Assembly: GCF_017908035.1 (NCBI RefSeq)
Contig: NZ_JAEQMU010000005.1
Coordinates: forward strand, 372,001 to 436,000
Direction of reading: 5' to 3'
DNA from: Sphingobacterium tabacisoli
GTDB taxonomy: Bacteria; Bacteroidota; Bacteroidia; Sphingobacteriales; Sphingobacteriaceae
DNA: 64,000 bases
Shown here: one piece after another, positions 8,276-16,878 of the stretch
Position numbering within the stretch: position 1 is the stretch's first letter
Layout: each line of letters starts with the position of its first letter
Program-made: the position numbers and the translations under genes
The notes under the pieces: model-generated
What the model was told of the DNA's origin: nothing
What the model saw: the letters and a program-made list of their open reading frames with translations, nothing else
Databases searched by the model: none

Positions 8276-9829
8276 TTATAACTTTATTTCTTCATCCTTC
8301 GAATTGAAGAAGTGAAATTCTGTTAAGTAATAGGACTGGACTGGTTTTACCTTTATCCATTTTCCATATTTGAAAAACCACTTGACTCGCTTAGAGATCA
8401 AACCAGACTTAATGTAGGCGTCTATATAAGGGTGTACACATAAGGAAACTCCCTTTTCGTTTTGCTCTTCGAGTATAAAACTCAAGTTATTTTCAATGTC
8501 ATCGAGCAATACGATACTCGACCTAATTTCTCCCGTACCATCACAAGCAGGACATTTTTCATTAGTCACCACACTCATTTCTGGACGCACGCGCTGCCGC
8601 GTGATTTGTACCAAGCCGAATTTACTCGGAGGAAGTATGGTATGACGAGCTCTATCTTCGCCCATACATTCCTTAAGATAGGTATACAGCTCTTTTCGAT
8701 TCTGAGGCTTATGCATGTCTATAAAGTCTATAACGACTATACCACCCATATCACGCAAGCGCAATTGTCTAGCAATCTCCCTTGCTGCCTCTTTATTTAC
8801 TAAAAGTGCATTATCTTCTTGATTTTCTTTGCTTGCAATACGATTACCGCTATTAACATCTACAACGTGTAATGCCTCCGTATGTTCTATAACCAAGTAC
8901 GCACCACCTTGCAGATTAACCGTCTTGCCAAAAGCTGCCTTAATCTGCTTTTCAACACCAAAGTGGTCAAAAATTGGTTCCTTATGCTTATAAAGCTTTA
9001 CAATCTTTTCTAACTCTGGCGAAATCTCCTGTACATAGGATTTTGTCTCCTCGTATATGACAGGGTCATTAACATATATGTGTGTGAACTCATCCGTCAA
9101 TAAATCCCGCAGAATGGTAGATGCTCTATCCATTTCGCCAAGGACCTTTTGCGGAGGTTCAGCTTTTTTAAGGCGCTTGGTAAAAAGCTCCCATTTCGAA
9201 ATCAAATCTAGAAGGTCTTTTTGAAGTTCTTCAACTCCTTTTCCCTCCGACACTGTCCGTATGATCACTCCGAAGTTTGCAGGTTTTATACTTTCTACAA
9301 TTTTCTTGAGTCGTGTACGTTCAGCGCTTCCTTTGATTTTTTTGGAAATAGAAACAGAACTTGAAAAGGGCACAAGTACAACAAAACGTCCTGCGATGGA
9401 TAAATCCGAACTCAGCCGTGGGCCTTTTGTTGATATTGGCTCTTTTGCTATCTGTACAGGCAACAATACGTTCCGGCTTAATACTTCCGAAATTTTGCCT
9501 GCTTTATCGATATCCTTTTCAAGCTTTAGACTATTAAGCAGATTCTCTTGATAACTGCCATTCTTTACTACTCGCGTAAGCTTAAGTAAGGATTGTACCT
9601 GTGGTCCTAAGTCTAAGTAATGCAAAAAGGCGTCTTTATCGTAGCCTACATCTACAAACGCTGCATTCAATCCAGGCATAATCTTTTTTATGCGACCGAG
9701 ATAGATATCTCCTACCGAAAAATGATTGTCTACCTGTTCCTTATTAAGTTCTACAAGTTGCTTGTCCTGTAGTAAAGCAATAGTCACCCCATTCTCAGGG
9801 GTCGAATCGATAATTAATTCCTTTACCAA
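8276..9829 (-). CDS. rng: Ribonuclease E/G family endoribonuclease (RNase G)
   Basis: Single-strand-specific endoribonuclease for rRNA processing and mRNA decay; 517 aa, RNase G size without the long C-terminal scaffold of RNase E. An S1-type domain near 38-120 (VGDIYLGRIKKIMPGLNAAFVDVG) is followed by the DNase I-like catalytic domain with HVVDVNSGNR and VVIDFIDM, which carry the Mg-binding Asp residues, and the Zn-link CPACDGTG (two Cys). The start is a TTG at 9829: an in-frame TAG lies only 2 codons upstream, and the N-terminus KELIIDSTPENGVTIALL is where the family normally begins. It follows the gene for a 29-aa basic protein, from which it is separated by a terminator hairpin. Confidence 0.95.
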   Translation of the reverse strand: MVKELIIDSTPENGVTIALLQDKQLVELNKEQVDNHFSVGDIYLGRIKKIMPGLNAAFVDVGYDKDAFLHYLDLGPQVQSLLKLTRVVKNGSYQENLLNSLKLEKDIDKAGKISEVLSRNVLLPVQIAKEPISTKGPRLSSDLSIAGRFVVLVPFSSSVSISKKIKGSAERTRLKKIVESIKPANFGVIIRTVSEGKGVEELQKDLLDLISKWELFTKRLKKAEPPQKVLGEMDRASTILRDLLTDEFTHIYVNDPVIYEETKSYVQEISPELEKIVKLYKHKEPIFDHFGVEKQIKAAFGKTVNLQGGAYLVIEHTEALHVVDVNSGNRIASKENQEDNALLVNKEAAREIARQLRLRDMGGIVVIDFIDMHKPQNRKELYTYLKECMGEDRARHTILPPSKFGLVQITRQRVRPEMSVVTNEKCPACDGTGEIRSSIVLLDDIENNLSFILEEQNEKGVSLCVHPYIDAYIKSGLISKRVKWFFKYGKWIKVKPVQSYYLTEFHFFNSKDEEIKL

Positions 9830-9960
9830 CAGCTACTAAATTTGGGGATAATAGCACCTCGCGCACTATCTAATTTCATCCCAATGAAACATAAATTTGT
9901 TTAAGAAAACTCCATCAAAAGATGGCCGTTTAACATTCACAAAAAACAAATGTTCTTCAA

Positions 9961-10009
9961 TGAAAAATACAATCTATGATCAAACAGCTAAGTTTATCAT
10001 AGATTGTAT
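9961..10009 (-). terminator. Terminator downstream of the 29-aa basic protein gene
   Basis: Perfect 14-bp inverted repeat ATACAATCTATGAT (9967-9980 with 9996-10009), 15-nt loop, followed on the minus strand by TTTTTC. It would end the HU/TPR/small-protein transcript before rng. Confidence 0.7.
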
Positions 10010-10050
10010 AGCGTCTCTGAAGACTAATCTCCTTAGACCATCAACAAGAA

Positions 10051-10140
10051 CTATTTTTTCTTGTGTCTATTTTTTCTTAAACGTTTTTTACGTTTGTGAG
10101 TAGCCATTTTGTGTCTTTTTCTTTTTTTTCCGCTTGGCAT
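10051..10140 (-). CDS. Very basic 29-residue protein, possibly ribosome-associated
   Basis: ATG at 10140 to TAG at 10053-10051 encodes MPSGKKRKRHKMATHKRKKR followed by LRKNRHKKK. More than half of the residues are Lys or Arg, with three His, and there is no hydrophobic core, so it must be an RNA- or DNA-bound peptide rather than a free globular protein. From memory, near-identical peptides occur in other Bacteroidota close to rng and HU genes; I cannot verify this here. A ribosomal role is plausible, since Bacteroidota ribosomes are reported to contain a small lineage-specific protein named bL38, but I do not know that this is it. It lies 42 nt after the TPR gene and before a terminator. Confidence 0.8.
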   Translation of the reverse strand: MPSGKKRKRHKMATHKRKKRLRKNRHKKK

Positions 10141-10182
10141 AGCTTAATGTTTTTAAATAATGTTAATGAATTTTGTTAATTA

Positions 10183-11022
10183 TTATTTACTCAATGCTTC
10201 TATCTGACGATCAATGTATTGAGATAAAGTCGGGTCTGCCGCTATTTCCTTGCTTTTTTGATAAGCCGCTATAGCTTCATTCTTAAGACCGATTTTTTCG
10301 TAGCTTGTAGCTAAATAAAAGTAAGATTCCGCATCTGGTTTTACTTCGATAACAGTTTTGAATCGCTCTATTGCTTTATCAAATTGTTGCGAACGTATAG
10401 AGAACAAACCTAACGTCTTATTGGCTTCTACATTTTTTGGTTCTGCCGCAACGACCTCTCTAAGTAATGCAATACCCGCCATAGGATTATTTGATCCCGT
10501 AACAAGTGCTGCTCCTAGTCCAGTCTTTGCCGGCAAACTGTTAGCATCTAATTCGACCGCTTTTTCATAAGCAGCAATAGCAAACTGATTCAATGCAGTA
10601 GCCATTACAGTATCCTGTTGATTGGTGTAACCTTCACGAAAAGCATCACCTGCTTTCAACCAGTATTCAAACTTAGGAGATAGCTGTGCTAGTTCCTGAT
10701 AAATGAATCCTTGAGGAATCGGTTTGGCCACATCGTCCCATTTAGTCACTAATTGTTCTAGTAACGCAATTTTTTGTTCACCTTCAGCTTTCTCTACTTG
10801 GGCTTCGATAGCTGAAATATCTTGGGATAGGGAAGAATTAATACTCTGTTTTGCAATTTCAGAAACGCTCTTCAACGTGTACATCGATGATGAAGACTCT
10901 TCTGTCGTTGCCTCAGTGGCGCCTTTATTCTTATCTACCAAACCTTTAATAGGCTGAGCCAATAGTCCTCCCATTAGTACAACGACTAATGCAATAACGA
11001 TAATTTGTTTGGTATTAAGCAT
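10183..11022 (-). CDS. Tetratricopeptide-repeat protein, N-terminally membrane-anchored
   Basis: A 279-aa protein of unknown specific role. One N-terminal transmembrane segment or uncleaved signal anchor (TKQIIVIALVVVLMGGLLA) is followed by a Ser/Glu-rich linker and a charged helical region. The C-terminal half holds at least three TPR-like helix pairs, for example the repeat beginning ANKTLGLFSIRSQQFDKAIE and the one beginning ESYFYLATSYEKIGLKNEAI. It probably faces the periplasm as a protein-protein scaffold. It lies 14 nt downstream of the HU gene and upstream of the 29-aa basic protein, so the three are likely one transcript. No enzymatic motif is visible. Confidence 0.88.
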   Translation of the reverse strand: MLNTKQIIVIALVVVLMGGLLAQPIKGLVDKNKGATEATTEESSSSMYTLKSVSEIAKQSINSSLSQDISAIEAQVEKAEGEQKIALLEQLVTKWDDVAKPIPQGFIYQELAQLSPKFEYWLKAGDAFREGYTNQQDTVMATALNQFAIAAYEKAVELDANSLPAKTGLGAALVTGSNNPMAGIALLREVVAAEPKNVEANKTLGLFSIRSQQFDKAIERFKTVIEVKPDAESYFYLATSYEKIGLKNEAIAAYQKSKEIAADPTLSQYIDRQIEALSK

Positions 11023-11036
11023 AGGGCTAATTTAAA

Positions 11037-11330
11037 TTAATTTTTTACTTTATTACCATTTTTTACTTTCTCAACAAAAACTTTTGCTGGTTTGAAGCTT
11101 GGCACAAAGTGCTCAGGGATAATAATTGCCGTGTTTTTGGAAATATTACGTGCTGTTTTCTCTGCTCTCTTTTTAACAACGAAACTTCCAAATCCTCTAA
11201 CGTATACATTCTCTCCTTCAATCATCGCATTTTTAACAACCTTGAAAAACGCTTCAACCGTTTCTTGTACATCAACCTTCTCTAATCCTGTCTTGTTAGA
11301 GATTTCTGCAATAATTTCTGCTTTAGTCAT
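11037..11330 (-). CDS. HU/IHF-family DNA-binding protein
   Basis: A 97-aa nucleoid protein that bends DNA as a dimer. It starts MTKAEIIAEISNKTGLEKVD, with the usual HU N-terminal helices, and contains VYVRGFGSFVVKKRAEKTAR at the base of the DNA-gripping arms. The arm proline normally seen in RNPxT is replaced: the segment reads ARNISKNTAIIIPEHFVPSF, and FKPAKVFVEKV closes the fold. It heads the HU/TPR/basic-protein group, with a TAATTTTG -7 box 53 nt upstream. Confidence 0.95.
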   Translation of the reverse strand: MTKAEIIAEISNKTGLEKVDVQETVEAFFKVVKNAMIEGENVYVRGFGSFVVKKRAEKTARNISKNTAIIIPEHFVPSFKPAKVFVEKVKNGNKVKN

Positions 11331-11382
11331 ATCTATTATTCTGTAATTATATTATTCCACCATAAACCCACATTTGGGGTTG

Positions 11383-11390
11383 CAAAATTA
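11383..11390 (-). promoter_or_regulatory. Putative -7 box (TAATTTTG) of the HU operon
   Basis: Reading the minus strand, TAATTTTG at 11390 to 11383 matches TAnnTTTG and lies 52 nt before the HU start codon. No convincing -33 TTG was found. Confidence 0.45.
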
Positions 11391-11537
11391 TCTTTTTTAA
11401 ATGAGCTTTGAAAATATTTTGAATCATTTCTCCAACATATTTTTTTCATTTTCAAACGATTACCCCCAAGCGAGACACAATCTGCACTTCAAATCGGACG
11501 CAAATCTACCATTATTTTGCTGATTTTCAAATATTTA

Positions 11538-12599
11538 TTACTTTTTTGACAAATACGCCTCCGCCAAATAACTCAAGTCTTCTTCTTCATGCAATGCCGA
11601 GATCACAACCCTATTTAGTAGGGGACTATCAGGTAACGGATAGGGAAAACTGGAAATAAGAACGCTACGATGCAAGAAATTCCGATATAAATGGGCGTCA
11701 CTTGATGTAAAAACAGGAAAAGCAGGAATAGAAGAAAGGCCATTATCTTCTTTCATCAACGCACTAAAAAACAAAATATTATGATGTAATTGACTAAAAG
11801 CATCCTGATAAAACTCTATTCCGTTGACAAGGGCATATATCCCCGCTGGAGATGGAGGCGATGCTCCTCTAAACATTGGATGTCGCCTTATCTGTTCGAT
11901 TACCTCCCGCTCTCCCATTACAACTCCTGCATCTGTTCCCATTCCTTTAGCTAAAGAGGCAACCAATAAAACTCCAATATTAGGTTTATTGTGAATAAAC
12001 TCAAGGTCAACAGAAATAGCGTCTCTCCGAGTTATCCCAATCCCATGCGAATCATCCAAAATAAAAAAAAGTTGTTTAGCTGGGTCACACAACTCAACAA
12101 ATGGCTTAAAATCGTAATAGCTGGGTGCCAAATTATCTAACGTATTAGATACAATCAAAAAATTTGTTTGTTGGGAGGAGTTAATATAGGCAATAGTTGT
12201 GTCACGCCAATCTTCAAACGACCGACGGTCTGACAGCATACTGTCAAGCCACAAAGCAGGATGAGCATCCGGCGCATATAAAACTTCCCGACCAATCGAC
12301 AAGGTACGTACTGCAACCTGTGCGGCCAAATAGCCACTGGATAGTAAACCCGCAGCACTAAAACCAAATCGCTCAGCCAAAGTTACTTCAGCGTCATCAT
12401 AGATACCTAATTGTACATTATTGGACCGTGAAGTTCCATTGTTCAGTCCATAGATATCAATTCCTTTCTTATATAATTCAATATACTCTGGATTATCCAA
12501 CAATCCCAAGTAGGCTGTCCCCCCAAAAAAGCGATATGGCTCCCCATCTTTGACTATTATCCGTCCTGTGGATTGGTGTAAGTGCTGAAATGCTGTCAT
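11538..12599 (-). CDS. PLP-dependent aminotransferase class I/II-fold enzyme (BioF/KBL-like)
   Basis: Fold-type I PLP enzyme related to 8-amino-7-oxononanoate synthase and 2-amino-3-ketobutyrate ligase (alpha-oxoamine synthases). From the ATG at 12599 it has 353 aa. Visible are the substrate-binding-type segment FFGGTAYLGLLDNPEY, the PLP-contacting FILDDSHGIGI, and the Schiff-base lysine K218 in SLAKGMGTDAG; the C-terminal small domain is present. A TTG at 12650, overlapping the stop of the upstream gene by 3 nt, would add 17 residues (MIVGGEWFYGKIFNLVD) that are not typical of the family. No biotin or threonine genes adjoin it, so the substrate is unknown. Confidence 0.85.
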   Translation of the reverse strand: MTAFQHLHQSTGRIIVKDGEPYRFFGGTAYLGLLDNPEYIELYKKGIDIYGLNNGTSRSNNVQLGIYDDAEVTLAERFGFSAAGLLSSGYLAAQVAVRTLSIGREVLYAPDAHPALWLDSMLSDRRSFEDWRDTTIAYINSSQQTNFLIVSNTLDNLAPSYYDFKPFVELCDPAKQLFFILDDSHGIGITRRDAISVDLEFIHNKPNIGVLLVASLAKGMGTDAGVVMGEREVIEQIRRHPMFRGASPPSPAGIYALVNGIEFYQDAFSQLHHNILFFSALMKEDNGLSSIPAFPVFTSSDAHLYRNFLHRSVLISSFPYPLPDSPLLNRVVISALHEEEDLSYLAEAYLSKK

Positions 12600-12646
12600 A
12601 TCGACTAAGTTAAATATTTTCCCGTAAAACCATTCGCCACCAACAA

Positions 12647-13114
12647 TCAATACAGGTGATAATTCAGAGGCAAACTCAACCCAAGGGAAAAGCTAACCCC
12701 TTTAATTGGCCCGAAATATTCTTTAACCTTCAAATCAAAACCGTAGCCAACACCAAACTCTACCAAATTAAACAAACCAACACCAACTTTGGGAGTAATA
12801 GTGTAAGGCGTCACCTCTCCTTTTATAAATGGCCAGGCCCCTTTGGCACCCAAATAGTAGGTAACTCCCAACTCGGGCACAACGTAGGTTTTTCTATTCT
12901 TCCAGGTCATATTTGCTCCTCCGTCGACACGCAGATAATTTGCATAACCTAAATCCGTAAGCCCCCAAAAGGAAGCTTTCAAGAAATTACTTTTTTGATA
13001 TTGATAGCCTAAAGAAGGGCCCCAGATCCATTTGTTGTGAACATTTTTTTCTTGCGCTCGTATTATATTGACTGATACGAAAAGCAATAACAATAAACCG
13101 AAGATGTACTTCAT
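12647..13114 (-). CDS. Exported beta-rich protein, probably a small outer-membrane barrel
   Basis: A 155-aa protein with a signal peptide (MKYIFGLLLLLFVSVNIIRAQ). The mature part alternates polar and aromatic/hydrophobic residues (GPSLGYQYQKSNFLKASFWG; VVPELGVTYYLGAKGAWPF; FGVGYGFDLKVKEYFGPIKG) and ends LGLSLPLNYHLY, as expected for an 8-strand or so outer-membrane barrel. I do not recognise a named family. It starts 2 nt after the DUF488 gene and is followed by the PLP enzyme, in a run of genes with tiny or negative spacing. Confidence 0.8.
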   Translation of the reverse strand: MKYIFGLLLLLFVSVNIIRAQEKNVHNKWIWGPSLGYQYQKSNFLKASFWGLTDLGYANYLRVDGGANMTWKNRKTYVVPELGVTYYLGAKGAWPFIKGEVTPYTITPKVGVGLFNLVEFGVGYGFDLKVKEYFGPIKGVSFSLGLSLPLNYHLY

Positions 13115-13116
13115 TC

Positions 13117-13470
13117 CTACGTTGTATTTAAATTATCAATTATATCCAGCAGAACCGCAGCCTGATTCATTTTCTCATCCTTCGCGGCGTAGAGTAACGT
13201 AAGCTCACCATCCTCTCCCAGCTTTTTCAAACGCTGCACAGCATCTATCTTTAAAATTAACTCTTCCCTATAACGCAAGATAAATTCTTCAAATCGCTCG
13301 GGCTGATGCCCAAACCACTTGCGAAGCGCTGTTGATGGTGCTATATCTTTGTTCCATTCGTCCAGTTTAGCGGCATCTTTACGCATGCCCCGTGGCCACA
13401 GGCGATCTATCAGCATACGATATCCGTCACTAGCATTCGGCTCTTCGTAGATTCGTTTTATCCTTATCAT
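13117..13470 (-). CDS. DUF488 family protein (YeaO-like)
   Basis: A 117-aa cytoplasmic protein. The start MIRIKRIYEEPNASDGYRML, then RLWPRGMRKDAAKLDEWNKD and ALRKWFGHQPERFEEFILRY, are the conserved blocks of the DUF488/YeaO family, whose biochemical function is not established. The ATG at 13470 is preferred over an in-frame TTG at 13482, because family members begin with the MIxIKRIY strand. It lies between the SMUG2-like gene and the small exported protein gene. Confidence 0.9.
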   Translation of the reverse strand: MIRIKRIYEEPNASDGYRMLIDRLWPRGMRKDAAKLDEWNKDIAPSTALRKWFGHQPERFEEFILRYREELILKIDAVQRLKKLGEDGELTLLYAAKDEKMNQAAVLLDIIDNLNTT

Positions 13471-13478
13471 ATGATATA

Positions 13479-14183
13479 TCAAATTAACGCCCTGTCCTCA
13501 TCAAAGGCATTCAAATATTTCATGATATAATAATCTTTATCTTTCGATTTATACTGCTGTATATATCTTGGATGTTCTAAAACCACAATCTCTCCAAAGA
13601 GCTGTATCTCCTTATTGAGCGTCTGGATATACTTGGCGTTCTTCTTCCCTAGAACAAAAACCTTAGCTGTATTTAGCCCCATACCCACATGTTTTTTCAA
13701 GGAAGATACCATAAAATCTTTCACATCCCGAAACAATTCTGGCGCATCGTAATAGTTAGCATTAACCCAAGCCCCAGCCTTTACCTGACGTACAATAGCT
13801 AAAGGAAATGGGGAGTTAATGTAAAATCTATTATAAAAATCGGTAGCCCCACCATAGGCTTCTATCATATCATACATATAAACCGAAGAAATTTCATGCG
13901 TATGTGCAGTATCCATCGAAATACCGCATATACTGGACAACCTCTTGGTATCTGTAAACGGAACTCCCGTAACCCCTGCCCCATGTCTACTGGGATTGAT
14001 ACCGATAATAAAATCTCGAGGTACGGTATCATTATAGTATTTCTTATAAAATTGCTGCATCACCAACATGGTTTCCGGATTATCCAGATAAGGGTTCACC
14101 ACCTGGAATCCTTCTGGAAGATTACCATCATAATACAATGCACGATTAAACGCAATTACCCTATCTGCAAAACATTTTTCCAT
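13479..14183 (-). CDS. SMUG2-like uracil-DNA glycosylase superfamily protein
   Basis: Probable base-excision-repair glycosylase removing uracil or other deaminated bases; 234 aa from the ATG at 14183 (MEKCFADRVIAFNRALYYDG). Motif 1, GINPSRHGAGVTGVPFTDTKRL split here as GINPSRHGAGVTG and VPFTDTKRL, and the late motif LEHPRYIQQY are characteristic; a Pedobacter member of this subfamily has been described as SMUG2. The frame is open to 14357, but that extra N-terminus (rich in RFQWSNRCVKKKNGG-like sequence) is not family-like, so I exclude it. It is separate from nucleotide-excision uvrA but adds to the repair genes in the window. Confidence 0.88.
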   Translation of the reverse strand: MEKCFADRVIAFNRALYYDGNLPEGFQVVNPYLDNPETMLVMQQFYKKYYNDTVPRDFIIGINPSRHGAGVTGVPFTDTKRLSSICGISMDTAHTHEISSVYMYDMIEAYGGATDFYNRFYINSPFPLAIVRQVKAGAWVNANYYDAPELFRDVKDFMVSSLKKHVGMGLNTAKVFVLGKKNAKYIQTLNKEIQLFGEIVVLEHPRYIQQYKSKDKDYYIMKYLNAFDEDRALI

Positions 14184-14400
14184 AGCTCTCTCTTTGCCGT
14201 CAGCCGTCGTACCCCCATTCTTCTTTTTCACACAGCGATTTGACCACTGAAACCTTATGACCAACACTAAAAATGACAAAAGCAAGTTACGGAATTTATT
14301 AGAATCGCAAGGGTAGGTGAATGGAACATTTGGCCATACTAAAATAGGTCTATCCATATTAATCCCCTTTTTTTAGTTTTTCAACAAACAAAGCAGGCTT

Positions 14401-14408
14401 TATATTTG
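14401..14408 (+). promoter_or_regulatory. Putative -7 box (TATATTTG) of the amidohydrolase gene
   Basis: A perfect TAnnTTTG match 31 nt before the ATG at 14440; no strong -33 element is visible. Confidence 0.5.
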
Positions 14409-14439
14409 TATCTTAGTAAATATTAAACAACATCTACAT

Positions 14440-15771
14440 ATGCGATTATTTTATTTATGCACTTTACTTTTGAGTGCAGCATCTATTTATTGCGTTCGGG
14501 CACAACAAAACCAGATTTTATTGGAGAATGTTCGAATATTAGACCAAAAAACACAGTCACTCACCGCCCCTAGTCATGTTCTAATCAACGGCAACACCAT
14601 CGAAAAGATTAGCACATCGCCAATTACGGTCAACAATAAAGAGGTCGTAAAAATCAATGGCTCAGGAAAAACTTTAATGCCGGGACTGATTGATGCGCAT
14701 GTACACATGGTTTTTGGCTCCCTGACAATGCCACAAATGGTAACGAATGACCTTTCGGAAGAGTTCCTTGTTAAAACGATAGGACAATCTGCACACAATA
14801 TGCTAATGCGCGGTTTTACAAGTATCCGTGACGTAGGGGGGCCTATATTTCCACTGAAAGCCGCTATTGATGCTGGAAAACTTTCTGGCCCTAGAATATG
14901 GCCTTCCGGAGCCACAATCAGCCAAACGGCTGGCCACGGAGACTTCAGGACACCAGATGAGAAATCTAGGCGCTTTTTCGGAGTCGTGTCGCGAGCAGAA
15001 AGATATGGAGCCACATTCATCGCAGATGGACGGGATGAGGTCCTGACTGCAGTACGGGAAAATCTCCGTTTTGGAGCAAGCCAAATTAAACTCATGGCTG
15101 GAGGCGGAACATCGTCTGCCTACGACCCCGTAGACGTCACACAATACACACTTGACGAGATGAAGGCTGCAGTAGAAGCTGCTGAAGATTGGGGAACCTA
15201 CGTGACTGTACATGCCTATACGCCTCGAGCTATTCGACGCGCTATTGAGGCTGGCGTAAAATGTGTTGAACATGGCCAATTGTTAGATGAAGAAACGTTA
15301 AAACTAATCGCCGAAAAAGATATTTGGTTAAGCCTTCAAAACCTGGTGGACGATACTCCCGACATGGACCCACAACGCATAGCAAAACGGAAGCCCGTAA
15401 TCGAAGGACAGGAAAAAGTATGGCCTTTAGCAAAGAAACACAACGTCAAACTAGCTTGGGGAACAGATTTTCTTTTTGAACCAGAACTCAACGAACAACA
15501 AAACGATTTTATCTTACGCCTGCAAAAGTGGTTTACCAATGCTGAAATCTTAAAAATGGTAACGCAAGATAATGCCGAATTACTACAACTTTCTGGACTT
15601 AGAAGCCCCTACCCAGGGAAACTAGGCGTTATCGAGGAAGGTGCTATGGCTGATATATTACTGGTCAATGGAGACCCCTTGAAAGATTTGAAATTGATTG
15701 CCAATCCCGCAAAAAACTTTGTCGTGATCATAAAGGATGGAAAAATATATAAGAATACCCTAAAGAAATAG
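14440..15771 (+). CDS. Exported metal-dependent amidohydrolase (imidazolonepropionase/Xaa-Pro dipeptidase-like)
   Basis: A 443-aa periplasmic hydrolase of the amidohydrolase superfamily. A signal peptide (MRLFYLCTLLLSAASIYCVRAQ) is followed by the composite beta-sandwich and TIM barrel. Metal ligands: H87 and H89 in GLIDAHVHM, probable bridging (carboxylated) lysine K217 in QIKLMAGGG, H258 in TVHAYTP, H278 in CVEHGQ and D343 in AWGTDFLFEP, i.e. a binuclear-type site. Similar enzymes hydrolyse dipeptides with C-terminal Pro or other amino acids, or organophosphates; the substrate here cannot be told. It is monocistronic and closed by a strong terminator just ahead of tRNA-Lys. Confidence 0.92.
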   Translation: MRLFYLCTLLLSAASIYCVRAQQNQILLENVRILDQKTQSLTAPSHVLINGNTIEKISTSPITVNNKEVVKINGSGKTLMPGLIDAHVHMVFGSLTMPQMVTNDLSEEFLVKTIGQSAHNMLMRGFTSIRDVGGPIFPLKAAIDAGKLSGPRIWPSGATISQTAGHGDFRTPDEKSRRFFGVVSRAERYGATFIADGRDEVLTAVRENLRFGASQIKLMAGGGTSSAYDPVDVTQYTLDEMKAAVEAAEDWGTYVTVHAYTPRAIRRAIEAGVKCVEHGQLLDEETLKLIAEKDIWLSLQNLVDDTPDMDPQRIAKRKPVIEGQEKVWPLAKKHNVKLAWGTDFLFEPELNEQQNDFILRLQKWFTNAEILKMVTQDNAELLQLSGLRSPYPGKLGVIEEGAMADILLVNGDPLKDLKLIANPAKNFVVIIKDGKIYKNTLKK

Positions 15772-15785
15772 GTATACGGAAAACT

Positions 15786-15818
15786 AAAAAAGCCTCTCCT
15801 AGATGGAGAGGCTTTTTT
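15786..15818. terminator. Terminator between amidohydrolase gene and tRNA-Lys
   Basis: A 14-bp perfect stem (15786-15799 with 15805-15818), core GCCTCTCC, loop of 5 nt and T6 on either strand, so it can end both the plus-strand gene and the minus-strand tRNA. Confidence 0.92.
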
Positions 15819-15819
15819 G

Positions 15820-15892
15820 TGACCCCGCTGAGGCTCGAACTCAGGACCCACAGATTAAGAGTCTGTTGCTCTACCAACTGAGCTACGAAGTC
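15820..15892 (-). tRNA. tRNA-Lys (anticodon CUU)
   Basis: A 73-nt cloverleaf on the minus strand. The acceptor stem is GACTTCG paired with CGGGGTC (with GU pairs) plus discriminator A; the D-arm is AGCTCAGTTGGTAGAGC; the anticodon loop CTCTTAA gives anticodon CTT; the T-loop is TTCGAGC. CCA is not encoded. Confidence 0.97.
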
Positions 15893-15980
15893 ATTAACAC
15901 AAATGTAATATCTGAGGCTTAAAATGTCAATGTTTTTTTTGACTTTAATAATCAAAAAAAACAATCTTCATGAGACATAA

Positions 15981-16670
15981 CTACTTCTTCTCTTCGTAAA
16001 CGATGTAACTAATTACGTAATAATGCGGCGAGTTTTCTAGCATCTCCTTCGCTTCTAGAATATTTGAAGACAAATCAACAGTTCCACAGAATCGTTCAAT
16101 ATTATATCTCTTATCCCACCACGATGAGGCATATACCAATACTGGTATTTCGAGATTCAACACCCAATTCGTTTTACTATAACTTCGCCAACTATAATCC
16201 TGACCAAGCCTCGATCGATGTTTCTGTAGCTTAATACCCTGTAATGTTCCCGCATAAGATTCCACTTTTAAAAGGGTAAGACTATCTAAATCTTTAGTGA
16301 AAAAAGTGATTTTATCGAGATAATCGAAACTCATCTTATTCGCAAAAGGATCGTTATCCTTATAATAACGATAAGTGTTATCGTTCATCAAGCCTACGCT
16401 CCGCCTCTTGACACGCTCGCCATTCTGGTATTCGGTAAGAATTACATCAAAAAGATAACGCTTATCAAAAGGTTGTAGCGGTATATTGAAAATATTCATA
16501 CCCAACATTTCAAGGGCTTTTAGAACCTGCACCTGATTAACGCTTTCTGCATTAAACCGATTATGCTCATCTTCCTTTTCAATAATAGTACGCTGGTCTT
16601 TATGATAAGTCTGGCAGAATACAGCTATGGGAAATAGATACAGCAGTAAAAGGAACGAGTAATTCTTCAT
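15981..16670 (-). CDS. Exported protein of unknown function
   Basis: A 229-aa protein with a signal peptide (MKNYSFLLLLYLFPIAVFCQ). After a short charged region (HKDQRTIIEKEDEHNR) it contains VLKALEMLGMNIFNIPLQPF followed by alternating strands and many aromatic and charged residues (for example DNTYRYYKDNDPFANKMSFD), and ends PHYYVISYIVYEEKK. No catalytic motif or lipobox is seen. I do not recognise the family; it is probably periplasmic. It stands alone between tRNA-Lys and eda, with 208 nt of non-coding DNA upstream. Confidence 0.78.
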   Translation of the reverse strand: MKNYSFLLLLYLFPIAVFCQTYHKDQRTIIEKEDEHNRFNAESVNQVQVLKALEMLGMNIFNIPLQPFDKRYLFDVILTEYQNGERVKRRSVGLMNDNTYRYYKDNDPFANKMSFDYLDKITFFTKDLDSLTLLKVESYAGTLQGIKLQKHRSRLGQDYSWRSYSKTNWVLNLEIPVLVYASSWWDKRYNIERFCGTVDLSSNILEAKEMLENSPHYYVISYIVYEEKK

Positions 16671-16878
16671 GGATTTAATAATCTATCACTTTATTGCTGT
16701 AAATGTAACAGAATATATCCAATAATAGGCTCTGCAGTTCTGGCTTCATTATTCAAAAGCAAATAAACAGGCAATAGTACAGGTATCAGAAATAACTCCT
16801 ATACATTGCCTAAAGATTCATGAACTGACACAATCCCTGACTCAAACATTAAACGTCCACTTATCTTACTTTTAACCT

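Noticed and set aside
9897..10103. 68-aa plus-strand frame overlapping the 29-aa basic gene
   Set aside because: It spans the terminator hairpin and the antisense of the basic protein gene; composition is unlike a protein.
14184..14357. N-terminal extension of the SMUG2-like gene to 14357
   Set aside because: The added 58 residues do not resemble the family, and the ATG at 14183 gives the expected N-terminus.
14574..15279. Two long minus-strand frames (173 and 158 aa) opposite the amidohydrolase gene
   Set aside because: They lie fully antisense to a gene with complete metal-binding motifs; their proteins are low-quality, Ser/Cys/Arg-rich shadows without recognisable domains.
15609..15964. 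Minus-strand frames of 80 and 78 aa running through tRNA-Lys
   Set aside because: They cross a clear tRNA gene and a terminator and have no family features.
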